Below, one piece after another: positions 48,018 to 58,244 of a stretch of DNA of 64,000 bases. Source of the DNA: Inonotus obliquus (lineage: Eukaryota; Basidiomycota; Agaricomycetes; Hymenochaetales; Hymenochaetaceae). The number at the start of each line of letters is the position of its first letter. Within the stretch, counting starts at the first letter, position 1. The notes beneath the pieces were generated by a model, which did not search any database, had not been told where the DNA came from, and worked only from the letters and a program-made list of their open reading frames with translations. The stretch spans positions 2,790,001 to 2,854,000 of the forward strand of contig JAJHTX010000002.1 in the NCBI GenBank assembly GCA_032164295.1, in the 5' to 3' direction. The translations under genes were made by a program, and so were the position numbers.

Positions 48018-49096
48018 TCAGCTAGCAAGACCATACTCCACATGAGCCCTCCGAGTCTCATAAATCTTCTCAAACAATGGATCATTAAAATTTCCTCGTT
48101 CAAACGGAGGAGGAGGGTCCGCCGAGTCACTCCCCTCGGTATTCATCCCAAGATACAAGTTATCTTGAGAAGTTTGGGTCGCGAGTGGAAGTCTTGGTGT
48201 ACTGTGTGGGATATAACGATTCCGAAATTCTGCTGATGCTGGTGTACGTTTACGTTTGCGACGACGGAGAAAGAGGATTGCTGAGAGGATGAGGAGAAGG
48301 AGGAAGGTTAGACCTCCGAGGACTCCGCCTACGATTGCGCCTGTGCGGTTTGATAAAGTAGATTGTGGTCGGGGTGAAGTTTCTCCTGTCTCTGTTGGCG
48401 GCAAAGAAGATGATGACGAGGTCGTCTCTGGAACGCTGTTAGATAGTGGTGTAGATACAACCGAACCCACAGCCGAATGAGTAATGTTCGAGCTAAAGGG
48501 ATGGCGTTTACAGTTAGAAGGCGAATGTGCCCCATTATCTCGCTCGGATAGCTTACTCGGTCGACGTTGTTGGTTGATCATTAGATGTTGTTTCCGTTGT
48601 GGGTTCCATTCCTGTAGTAGATAGTGTCCCGGGTCCGTCATCTGATGAAGTTAGACTTGGAATATCAGAGTTTGTCGGTGTTGTTTCTGTGGCCGTAGGA
48701 TATCATGAGTCAAGTGAGAAACATAATCGTGAAGATCTTACCTGGATCATTGCTTGCTGTCGAATTAGGCATAGACGTGCAAGGATCCCATTCGTGTTTA
48801 CACGACATCCCTTGTCTATTACGACTCTTACCACCACGATTACGACCGGAGGAACGACCTCGCGAACGTGAACGTGAGTGTGAGCGTCCACGATTGAACA
48901 GAGATGAGTGTATGGACAAGAGGGCAGTATCCTGAGCGAGAGACCATATAAGTAAGTAAAAACAGATCTTGATGATGCCAATGATGTTGATACACACAGC
49001 ATCATGATCGAGGTGACCGTGTCCGACTCCGGCTGTGAATTCAAAATTTCTGCGGCGCCCTCTGGTAGTCGCATAAAGCGCCCTGATCGAGCCCAT
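48018..49096 (-). CDS. Single-pass membrane protein with Ser/Thr-rich ectodomain
   Basis: A proposed start at ATG 49096 (MGSIRALYATTRGRRRNFEF) leads through an Arg/Ser-rich stretch (SRGRSHSRSRSRGRSSGRNR) and CKHEWDPCTSMPNSTAS. Two introns join in frame to a Thr/Ser-rich region (TTETTSNDQPTTSTD) and STLSNRTGAIVGGVLGG. The transmembrane helix LTFLLLLILSAILFL is followed by a basic stop-transfer RRRKRKR. The cytoplasmic tail is about 65 aa and ends HVEYGLAS. GAIVGGVLGG before the helix plus a basic stop is typical of fungal Mid2/WSC-like wall sensors and mucin-like proteins, but no known ectodomain is recognisable. The N-terminus is uncertain: a hydrophobic stretch near 48960 may be an in-frame 66-nt intron, and no clean signal peptide is visible. 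Confidence 0.6.
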
Positions 49097-49389
49097 AGCG
49101 TCTAAGCACAACAGAGATAGCACAGGCTCCTACTTACGCGCTCGGCGGCTGGCTAACAGACATAAGGAGAAAAATGTGCTGGCCGGCAGCGGGTGGTGGT
49201 GAAAAAATGGGCAGGGCAGATGGATGGATGGGTGGAAGCAAGGTGCAACGAACATTGTTACTGTTATAATGCTGCTGGATGAGCGACGATGATGTTGCGA
49301 GGGATGAGAGTACCATCAGAAAATCAGCAAAAAATCAAGCATCATCAGAGTTTATTTTTATCCAAATCATCTGATATAATCATGTGACT

Positions 49390-50565
49390 ATGACGCGACG
49401 CGTTCTCACTGTCACAGTGTCAGCATTCATTCATCACATAATACTACCAACTCTCATGTTCCCTTCCTCACGCCATCGCCTTGCACATTTGTCTGCCATC
49501 TCAAGAAACTTTGCAACATCAAGTGCTCGAAAAATGAAAGCCGTACCAGTTCCCGTACGGTCAGACAACTACGCTTACCTCCTCATTGACGACACCACAA
49601 ATCAAGCAGCGGCAGTCGATCCATACGACATGGAAAAAGTACAGGCAGCTGCTAAGAACGAAGGTGTTGAGATCGTTGCTAATCTCACTACGCACCATCA
49701 TTATGATCATAGTGGAGGTAACAAGGCATGTAACACTTCGATCTGATGCACTGCGTTAAACCTAATCTTCCCCGTGTATACTAGGACTTCGTGAGTCGAA
49801 CAGAACAAATTCTGGCTGAGAATGCGTTCGCTGAACGACGGTATTAGGCGAATCTGTATCCGGAAGCACCCATCTACGGCGGTTCAACTCAAGGATCAGC
49901 TAATAACATCGTAAAAGACAAGGATGAAATCTCCATCTCTCAGCAGCTAAGCGTCAAGTGCGTCACCAAAAATATTACCAGTCTATCAGAACAGCACAGC
50001 TGATAACCTTCTGACAATAATGAACTCTCTTATTGTAAAATTGAAGGTGTCTCGCAACGCCCTGCCATACACAGGATTCTATCTGCTACTACGTGACCGA
50101 CAAGGCGAAACCTGATCAACCCGGTGGAGTCTTCACGGGCGATACACTCTTCATCGCCGGTTGTGGTCGTTTCTTTGAAGGTACTGCTGCGGAAATGCAT
50201 AGCGCTTTGTCATACCTCGGAACACTCCCGAATGAAACGGTTGTTTTTAATGGACACGAGTATACAAAGAGTAACTTGGCCTTTGCTAAGAGTGTTGAAC
50301 CGAATGCACCGGGAATGAAGCGTTTGCAGGAGATTGTTGATGGGAATCCGGTTACGACTGGGAAGACGACGGTTGGTGATGAAGAGGAGTGGAATCCCTT
50401 CATGCGACTCAAGACACCAGAGATTCTGTGGGTTAAGTCATTGCTAAAACGATTTCACGCCTTACTCACGGCCTTTTCTGATGCAGTAAATCACTGAACG
50501 CGAGCGCCGATACGTCCGAGGAAGCGATCATGGACACGCTCAGGACAAAGAAAAACAACTTCTGA
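49390..50565 (+). CDS. GLO2: Hydroxyacylglutathione hydrolase (glyoxalase II)
   Basis: ATG 49390 gives a 48-residue basic, Ser-rich leader typical of mitochondrial targeting. An internal ATG at 49534 (MKAVPVPVRSDNYAYLLIDD) would give the cytosolic form, as in fungi with dual forms. The metal site THHHYDH (49690-49710) is intact. The frame then runs SGGNK to an intron with a GC donor (49726-49784), a 6-nt exon GACTTC (49785-49790, Asp-Phe), an intron at 49791-49847, and NLYPEAPIYGGS. Later exons hold ATPCHTQDSICYYVTD, GGVFTGDTLFIAGCGRFFEG and FNGHEYTKSNLAF, with the second-metal residues. The last exon ends KKNNF. The enzyme hydrolyses S-D-lactoylglutathione to D-lactate, completing methylglyoxal detoxification. 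All catalytic residues are present. Confidence 0.92.
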
Positions 50566-50884
50566 GAACACGAATACAACAGGAACTAAGGCAGTAGAAG
50601 CTCTGCAGCGTTGGGGTCTTGAGTGTATAATGTTAATTTGTTGTGGACCGGTTGCAGTGTATTTTTGGTTGGAGTTTGTATTGAATAGGTCGGATGTGCA
50701 GATTGTAGCAATACACAAATCAAACTCGAGAGTCGAACAGCCTTCGCTGGTAGGTAAAAACGAAAGCAATATAATTAATGCGCAACATGCATGTCAAAAT
50801 AGGGCCCCAAATAACATAAAGCACGGTAGTGGACGTTGCATGTATGGAAGAATCCTGCGATACGAGATAGTCTTGAGGAAGCTC

Positions 50885-51834
50885 TTACGTCGATGTGCGC
50901 TTTACTAGACCGATGACCGCCGAACGTGCGTATGGGATGTACGATAGTACATACCAAATGTACGCCAGGAACTGAACGATTACGAAAACTAGCAGTATTG
51001 ATTGAGCACTCCGTTCGAACAAAGGGAAGGAGCAACATACTGATGCAAAGTACCTATGTCGACAGTAAATATTCACCGGAAGAGATAGAATTCAGATTAG
51101 TGACTCTCAGACTATTAGAAAGGCGAGAGGACGTACTCCACTACCGATCACGATTCCACCTACGAAGATCAAAGCAATGGAGCCCAGGAAGATGAAAGTC
51201 GCAATGATGCGCACAGGCTTAAACATCTACAAGACAGATATATCAATCTTTTAGTGACCACGAACGCCACCAGCATATCGGGATCAAAATCATCACTCAC
51301 CAATTTTAATTGTTGCAAGAACTATACGAATGGCAGGTTTAGACAGAACAGGTCGGGTAATAAAGCTGGTTCAATCGACGTACCCCGATAATAAACCCAG
51401 TCCCGATGAGTGCGATGATTGTACCCATACCGTACAGCACTTCATAAAAGTCAATAAGCCGCACGGAAAGATAATATTAACTAATGACTGGATAATGTAC
51501 TTACGGCCGAAACCAACCCACGCTCCCAGAATTAAGAAAATGACACCAATGAGACTCAGGATGAACCCAACAGCCGTGCTACATGGGCAAAAACCAGAAG
51601 TCCGATCATCGTCAGGCCATACATAGCAACCAAGGTGGAATTGACAGTGATCTTTCCACAGTACGCGTACGAAAGCGAAGAAGATGTTACTTACCACCCA
51701 ACAAACCCATACAACCTCGTCTTCTTACTAAGTTCAAAACCAAACTTCTTGAACTGATCTTCTCCCTCAAAGAACTGGTTGTCCGGTACGACGTTCGTAG
51801 CAGACTCGAGGTTGAACCATCCTTTATTCGACAT
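50885..51834 (-). CDS. SFT2-like Golgi vesicle transport protein, copy A
   Basis: The start is ATG at 51834 (MSNKGWFNLES-type opening, here MSNKGWFNLES with one-residue differences from copy B). After DNQFFEGEDQFKKFGFELSK come four hydrophobic segments: FILSLIGVIFLILGAW, GTIIALIGTGFIIG, FIFLGSIALIFVGGI and FVIVQFLAYIWYVLS. The ending YIPYARSAVIGLVKR is the SFT2 signature. Two microexons are needed to keep the frame: 51301-51321 (21 nt, FLQQLKL) and 51041-51053 (13 nt, giving VLCI). The stop is TAA at 50885-50887. Sft2 and related Got1 proteins are small tetraspanning Golgi proteins that act in retrograde vesicle fusion with syntaxin-5. All splice joins work, so the copy looks functional. Length is about 167 aa, near the family size. 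It lies between GLO2 and the SRP receptor fragment. Confidence 0.85.
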
Positions 51835-52139
51835 CCTTTAATTTTTCTTCGCGAGTCACGGCAAGATGGACGAAACGGAAAGTACTGCGCTACGTGTGTT
51901 GGCAGAGAGAGCTGTGATGGAGAAGAACAAGCCCTGTGCTGTGCCAGCAGCTAACTTGAAGGTGAGTGCACGAGTAAGATGCCGAAGTGAGAACTGCGCC
52001 GCGAATCAGGTTTTCCCACGATGAATCATAAATCCATAAAGCAGTATTATGTATATCATAGATAATCTAACATAGCTAGGTAGGAGTACTAGTGGAGAGC
52101 TAAAACAATACCAGGAACTCAGGAGAAAGAAATGTAGAA

Positions 52140-52435
52140 GCCACTTACTTGCTAAGCAATGCCTGTACGACACACGCAGCTGGTGAAGATCGGTATATGT
52201 CTTTCAAAAACAAGCAAAAAAATCAGACCACATATACGCACCCACACAGATCAGAACGCGCTTACCTGTCCGCAGCCGACGAATATGATGGGTTGTCCCG
52301 TTACGTATGTCACTGACAATGCAGCACCGACCTGAAAGCATAGTCATCCTATCTCAGCAGCCGTTCGCATCAAAAGAAGAGAATCCTACCTTGTCATCCG
52401 CGGTATCCCACTTAGTGACAAGCATTCCATCAATG
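52140..52435 (-). pseudogene. Truncated, frameshifted 3' fragment of the SRP receptor alpha gene
   Basis: This minus-strand segment is nearly identical to the last three exons of the full gene at 53988-54291. It encodes MLVTKWDTADDK, VGAALSVTYVTGQPIIFVG and TYTDLHQLRVS with intact splice sites. It begins abruptly inside the exon at 52435, where the flank switches to sequence matching 50682. A 7-nt deletion after GTGTCG, relative to the parent, throws the last codons out of frame. There is no promoter, start or GTPase core, so it cannot make a receptor. It is the passenger part of the tandem duplication. Confidence 0.85.
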
Positions 52436-54291
52436 AATGGGTCAGATGTGCAGATTAGATTGTAGCAATACACGGTTCAAGCTCGAGAATTGAACAGCCT
52501 TCGTTGGTAGATAGGAGCGAAGCAATACAATTGATGCGTAAAAATGCACGGTAGTGGACGTTACATGCGTGGAAGAATCCTGCGACAATGGGGCAACCCT
52601 CTGAGGAAGTGCTTACGTCGATGTGCGCTTTACTAGTCCGATGACCGACGAGCGTGCGTGTGGCATGTATGACAATACATACCAGATGTACGCCAGGAAC
52701 TGAACAATCACGAAGACTAGCCATGTCGAGTGAGTGCTTGACATCACCGGAAAAGAATGAGACGAAGTACTTATGCAAAGGATCTATCTCGAGAGTAAAT
52801 AGAAAAGCTCCAATTAGTGACACCTAGACTGTTATAAAGCCGAGAGGACGTACTCCGCTACCGATCGCGATTCCACCTACGAGGATCAAAACAATGGAGC
52901 CGAGGAGGGTGATAGTTGCAACGACGCGCACAGGCTTGAACATCTTTGAGACATATATATATCAATGTAACTACGCACATGACGGAACCAAATCATTACT
53001 CACCAATTTTAATTGTTGCAAGAACTATACGAATAGTAGGTTGCATACTTGTCAGACAGAACAGGTCGGGTAATGAAGCAAGTTCGTTCGACGTACCTCG
53101 ATAATAAACCCAGTTCCGATGAGCGCGACGAGTGTACCTATACTGTATAGAACTTCATAACACGTCGGCAAAGCTAATTAGAGGCACGTAAAGATGATAT
53201 TAACGGGTACTTACTTCCGAGCCCGAAACCAACCCACGCTCCCGCAATAAAGAAAATGGCACCAGTGAGACTTAGGATGAACCCAGCAGCCGCGCTATAT
53301 CGACAAACCCAGAAGTCCATCCATCCATGTCATGTCAGGCCATACATAACAATCAAGGTGGATTTGACAGTAAGCTTTCCACAGCACTCGTACGAAAGCG
53401 AAACATAGGTTACTCACCACCCAACAAACCCATACAACCTCGTCTTCTTGCTAAGTTCAAAGCCAAACTTCTTGAACTGATCTTCTCCCTCAAAGAACTG
53501 GTTGTCCGGTACGACGTTCGTAGCAGACTCGAGGTTGAGCCATCCTTTATTCGACATTTTTTCCTCTTCCTCCTTCGTGCGGCAAGATGAGTACTGCGCT
53601 ACGTGTGTTGGCAGAGAGAGCTGTGATGGAGAAGAAACAAGCTGCGCGCTGTGCAAGCAATGGCTAACTTGAAGGTAAGAACATGCTTGGCTGCACTGGT
53701 CCCGGGATCAATGCCTGCTAAAATGCCTCGATGATGCATACAGGTGGTGCCTGCGCCGCTTTTCGAGCCTCCGGATTGGTCAGTTGCTAACCAGTCGCTC
53801 TTGTGTCGTGCAGGCCGGATCAAAATCCAAAACTGCGCCGCGACTCGGATTTTCCCACGATCAATCAAATATAATTCCATAAAGCTCTCATTAAACATGT
53901 AATGTATAAATACAAAACTCTTGAACATAGCTAGGCAGGAGATCCAAAACTTAATACCAGTGATTCTGGAGAAAAGAAGTGTAGAAATCACTCGCTGAGC
54001 AACGCCTGTACGACATTCGACACACGCAGCTGGCGCAGGTCGGTATACGTCTTTCAAACACGAGCAAAAAGTCAGACCACATATACGCACCCACACAGAT
54101 CAGAACGCGCTTACCTGTCCGCAGCCGACAAATATAATGGGCTGTCCCGTTACGTATGTCATTGACAATGCAGCACCGACCTGAAAGAATAGTCATCCTA
54201 TCTGAGCAGTCGTTCGCATCGAAAGAAGAGATTCTATGCTCTTACCTTGTCATCCACTGTATCCCATTTAGTGACAAGCATTCCATCGATG
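52434..54291. repeat. Tandem duplication unit 2 (SFT2 copy B + SRP receptor 3' end)
   Basis: This is the second direct repeat, about 1.86 kb. It starts TGAATGGGTCAGATGTGCAG, matching 50682 onwards, and runs into the intact SRP receptor gene. The junction between units shows a short overlap (TGAAT) that could be microhomology. Confidence 0.85.
52613..53557 (-). CDS. SFT2-like Golgi vesicle transport protein, copy B
   Basis: The start is ATG at 53557 (MSNKGWLNLESATNVVPDNQ). The exon structure is the same as copy A, including the 21-nt microexon (53004-53024, FLQQLKL) and the 13-nt microexon (52771-52783, ILCI). The spliced frame runs through FILSLTGAIFFIAGAWVGFG, ILYSIGTLVALIGTGFIIE, MFKPVRVVATITLLGSIV and FVIVQFLAYIWYVLSYMPHA to RSSVIGLVKRTST and TAA at 52613-52615. 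Most differences from copy A are synonymous or conservative (YIPYARSA versus YMPHARSS), suggesting continued selection. The His in PHAR replaces the family's usual Tyr in IPYAR, so this copy may be the more relaxed one. It lies 430 bp downstream of the SRP receptor stop on the same strand. Confidence 0.85.
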
Positions 54292-56682
54292 CCGCGACCC
54301 CTACCCATTGCGCCAGACGTAGATGAAAAGTCGCGTAACGCACGGTCGAACTTGGATAGCTGATCGACTGCTTCGTTACCCACAAGCGCCTCACCAACGA
54401 ATATAATCTTATCCGGATTGTTCGTCGCAACGAGCTGGAAGAAACGGAATAGAAGATGATTAAGAAATGGAAGAAGCGAATGACAATATGACTACCTTAG
54501 CAAGGGCTCGCATCAATGGCTACATGAAACAATACAATATCAAGATGAGTTGAGGCGTAATCCGAGGACGAACATACCTCATTGTCTTGCATCCGCCCTG
54601 CAGTGTCAATAAGGACGACATCGAAATCATGATCTTTCGCTGGTTACACAGGAGAAAAGAGTCAGATATCTCTTCGGTTTATAGACTAGAGGACGGTTAC
54701 CATAAGAAATGGCTTCCTTAGCGATGCCGGCAGCGTCTTTCCCATATCCTCGCTCAAAAAGCTCGACCCCACCTTTCCCATCAGGTCCGCTGACGTCCAG
54801 CATCCCTAAATTACGAACATGAACCCGCAGCTGCTCAACGGCGCCGCTTCTATGAAACAATACCAATCAGAATCAACGTTTCAGGCAGTTACAAAACAGT
54901 TAACTGTTCCCATACCGAAATGTATCGCAAGCGGCTATCAAGACTTTGAAGCCATTTTGGATTAACCAAAAGCAGACTTTGGATAGGTTGGTACTCTTCC
55001 CGACACCGTTGACACCAACGAAGACAATGCTGTAAGGCAAGCGCTGCTGAGTCGACGGGAGCGGAGACGATAACTTCGTCCGAATAGATAGTAAAATGTC
55101 AGTTGAGGTGTTCGGTGTCAAGACTCGTGTCAGTGATGTGGAAAGTGCTTGTCGGACAGTTGTGCTGACGGCTATGCTAGCGATGTGAGTATTTCCGACG
55201 CTTCGCCCTAGGGATCACTCTTACTTTGGAACCCTCCAACCTTCTTTCCCACCAGTCCTTCTCCGACACCCTCGCATACCTTCTCTGCTATCTCCTTTGC
55301 AACATTTTTCTTCATCAAATGTTGCTTCATACCATCAAGCACTGGTTTCAGATCATTTTCAGTCAAGACCTTGGATCCTGTTAGGCGGGCGAAGATAGAT
55401 CCTAGGGCGCCCAGGGATCCACTGGACTTCTGCGCTTCTTGGGCTTGCTGTGCAGCAAGTGTACGGGAGACAAAATCACTACTGTCCTCTCCCTTTGTAA
55501 ATTCCCAATCCTTCACTTCGTACAATCCATCTTTTCCACGGGTACCCAAAGAAGCCTTGTCAACGAGCGCAGTGAGGTCCAGCGACGCAGTCCCATTTCC
55601 AGAGTCAAAATGATCTCCAGGCTTGTCTTCGCTGTAGTCTAGGGCCTCCATATCTGTTTCTGTGGGAGCTTGGTCGCCCCATTTACGTTGTACTTTCGAT
55701 TTAGTCTTCCTCTTGGATGGGGTGTCAGAGCTGAGGTGGCAAGTCAGCGGATATTACTTTGGTCGGAGGACAGTCGACGAACTCTGATGCGTGGGAGATA
55801 TCCCTTCCACTTCCAGAATCTATACGCCCCATCCCTCGGCGGCGACCTTTCCCTCTCAGTCTGTTTTTCAAAGCTTGTACATTGCGGGATATTAGCTGTT
55901 CATCCAGCGGAACGTCAGAAGAGATGGCCGGCTCTACCGCGAGGTCAGCATAGAAAAAGGAAGCAAAGTCCACGCTGAGGATGCATACCGGTAGCCTCGT
56001 CCGAAGATGGAGTGATTGGGGGTTCAATACGAACTGTGGACCTCGATTTCGATTTTCTCTCCTAGTTTTATGTTGGCATTCAGCAAGTCAGCACGAAGCA
56101 CTGCACGCACCTGTACAGACTTCTCTTCCAGGCCTTTAAGCACCTTATCAAATACTTTGTCCCACCCTTCAAATGCCTTGGTGAAATCCCATGTGCTAAG
56201 AGACACGACTTTAACAGACTTGTTATTCAAGGAATGCAAAGATGCGACAAAAGTAGCGAGGAACGGCTCGAAGAGTTTGACGAAAAGAGCTTTGATTGCT
56301 GTGAGCAAGTCTTCCACATAGGTGAGCTGCAAAATCCGTTGGTACGCAACCTAGGAGACACGCAGTGAGAGCTGGGTAAATCAAGGCAATTACGCCTGGA
56401 CCGACGTACAACGAAGATAAGCTCTAGCTCGTTCACAAAAGTCCACCGAATAGCATATCCATCCTTCTCGTATTTATCCTCTCCGCTTCGCCCCTCAACA
56501 AGAACCTCGCGAATGAGAGAGTTAACTGGAGAGGTCGCTGGGTTGGACACAGCGTGCGCAGCTGTGGGAGTGAATGAGCGTGACCATAAGACTAGTCCTC
56601 CTGGGGCTTATGGTCAGTATTAGAGCCAAGTATCAGATCAGAAATGCTCACCCTTGTGTGATATTGAGCAGTGGTCGAGCAT
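53988..56682 (-). CDS. SRP101: Signal recognition particle receptor subunit alpha
   Basis: The start is ATG at 56682 (MLDHCSISHKGGLVLWSRSF), the SRX longin-type domain that binds the beta subunit. It continues with NPATSPVNSLIREVLVE and QLTYVEDLLTAIKALFVKLF. A charged linker follows (NRLRGKGRRRGMGRID; KWGDQAPTETDMEALDYSED), then the N domain and NG GTPase: SIVFVGVNGVGKSTNLSKV (P-loop), VLIAACDTFR, SGAVEQLRVH, DVVLIDTAGRMQDNE, NPDKIIFVGEALVGNEAVDQ, LVTKWDT and TGQPIIFVGCGQTYTDL. The stop is TGA at 53988-53990. The protein docks SRP-ribosome complexes at the ER membrane. About ten introns, several flanking very short exons (one encodes only about eight residues, PLMRALAK). The gene is intact; only its 3' end was copied. 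Confidence 0.93.
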
Positions 56683-56910
56683 GGTGAAGGTGAGCGGTAA
56701 GGAGGACGAGCACTCACCAAATAGGTGAGGTCTGGAGAAGATCCCGGCACAGCCACTCGTATAAATTTGGACTCGACGCTTCTTCAGGTCAAAAATTCAA
56801 GAAAATCCAAAGTAAACGGCTATTTGATACATTCTCGGATTTTATCCAACGGAAGAACAAAAGCTGCATCTAAATAGTGCGGTGAATTCATTAAACTATT
56901 GATCACTCAA

Positions 56911-57954
56911 TTAGGATCTGCCGTTACTTCGGGCATGTTTTTCCAGCCACCTTCGCACGTCCTTCTTGGATAGCAGACCCATTGGTCGCGCAACTTCGTC
57001 GGTACTTCTTTGGCGATATAATCGCATGATGTACCCCGCAACACTCCAGACGTCTTCCCGTTCCGCGTCAAACAGAGCCCACCAGCTGTTAGGCGGTTGA
57101 GAAGGCAGTGGTATTCGTAATTGCCTGGTAGCAAGTAGTATTGCTGCGCAAACTATCGTCGGAACAGGATATAGTGCATAAACAGGTGCTTGTAATCTGC
57201 AGGATGGCTAAGTCATACGAATGCATGTCACATACAAAAAAGTACCTACGCATCGTTCAGATAGCCCCACGCTTTTTGGGAGACGTCTTCCCGGTTTATT
57301 AAGTTTAGTACTCGCAAGTAATTAACAAGCGTTCCGTAGGGAAGCGTAACGAGTACATTGAACCCAAGTCGCTTGAGGATCTGCATTTCCGCAACAACCA
57401 GGGCATCTTTCAAGTCATAGAATGACTGAGCGAAATAGCCCATAGGCGTATAATTGAATTCTGGGATTACAGAGGGCCCGCCATCATCGGCGTTTGCAAA
57501 GACTTTACGTTGATGTGCCGCTCGCTGAAGCAAGAGGTCGTAGACATTGATGAGGTCGCGCATCCTTACAGGACATTCTTCGAGTTTGGATGCTAGATAC
57601 AGAGCACCCATACCGACATCCTTGCCGTTATCGTCACACAAATGAGAAATGCAGAGGTGATATCTGTACGCACTGCTATTCCAAAGTTTTTCATCGAAGA
57701 AACGTACCAGAATCGCTGGAACAGTATCTGGGCAGTGGCCATGGCCACCTGCTTTCTAGATAAACAGAGTCAGAGAGAGTATGTTAAGGTGTGTCAGCAC
57801 CAGCGTACTGCTTCAATAGAACTCCAGCTTGCTGTATTAGCTTGCACCCATAAGCACGTAAATCTTCCTCAAGCTCGAGGGGAATCCCATCCTCGCGGGA
57901 CGGTGTACGTTCTATCTGTTCTAGTGATGCAAGAGGATACAATGCATTGGACAT
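56911..57954 (-). CDS. Cyclin L-like cyclin
   Basis: The start is ATG at 57954 (MSNALYPLASLEQIERTPSR) and the stop is TAA at 56911-56913. The cyclin box spans EEDLRAYGCKLIQQAGVLLK, MATAQILFQRFWYVSS, DVGMGALYLASKLEECPVRM and RDLINVYDLLLQR. The second cyclin fold holds QILKRLGFNVLVTLPYGTLV, NYLRVLNLI, SQKAWGYLND, VYALYPVPTIVCAAILLATR and LPSQPPNSWWALFDAE, ending RWLEKHARSNGRS. The spacing and the SREDG-x-P-x-x-LE opening fit cyclin L (Ania-6a), partner of CDK11-like kinases in transcription and splicing. The RS-rich tail of animal cyclin L is absent, as usual in fungi. Length is about 275 aa. It is divergent from the RS/RD-rich gene. Confidence 0.87.
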
Positions 57955-58053
57955 TGTAACGGCGCCTTTCCTCAAAAGAATATCCAGTACGAGTGTGATG
58001 GATCTATGAAAGTTGAGGTTATTCGCGTGCGTCTCTAGCTAGCGTGTCGAGGT

Positions 58054-58059
58054 CACGTG
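58054..58059. promoter_or_regulatory. CACGTG box in the cyclin L / RS-protein divergent promoter
   Basis: GGTCACGTGC lies 100 bp upstream of the cyclin L start and about 190 bp upstream of the RS-protein start. It is one of five divergent or upstream regions in this window with this motif. Confidence 0.4.
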
Positions 58060-58244
58060 CAGTAACATGCCACTCTTCTGTCTTTAGTTCGACCAGTGAC
58101 CACACCGTATTCCCATTCTCGACTGGCACCAGATCAACGTCTTGGGGTTTTTGCTCGCGGAATTAGACGTCTTCCATCCGTTGCTTTACTGCTTGGTTAA
58201 ATAACATATCCAGGAAAGTGCACTGGTAAGGCTTGTTTTAGGCC

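Larger units (their letters stand above)
50682..52435. repeat. Tandem duplication unit 1 (SFT2 copy A + SRP receptor 3' fragment)
   Basis: This is the first of two direct repeats, about 1.75 kb. It opens with TGAATAGGTCGGATGTGCAG and ends in ACAAGCATTCCATCAATG. It matches unit 2 across the whole SFT2 gene including introns, the 3' flank and the last SRP receptor exons. Unit 2 has roughly 130 extra bp near 53690-53830. Confidence 0.85.

Noticed and set aside
51054..51141. Apparent broken last exon (frame mismatch) in both SFT2 copies
   Set aside because: A 13-nt microexon with proper splice sites restores the conserved frame in both copies, so neither is a pseudogene on this ground.
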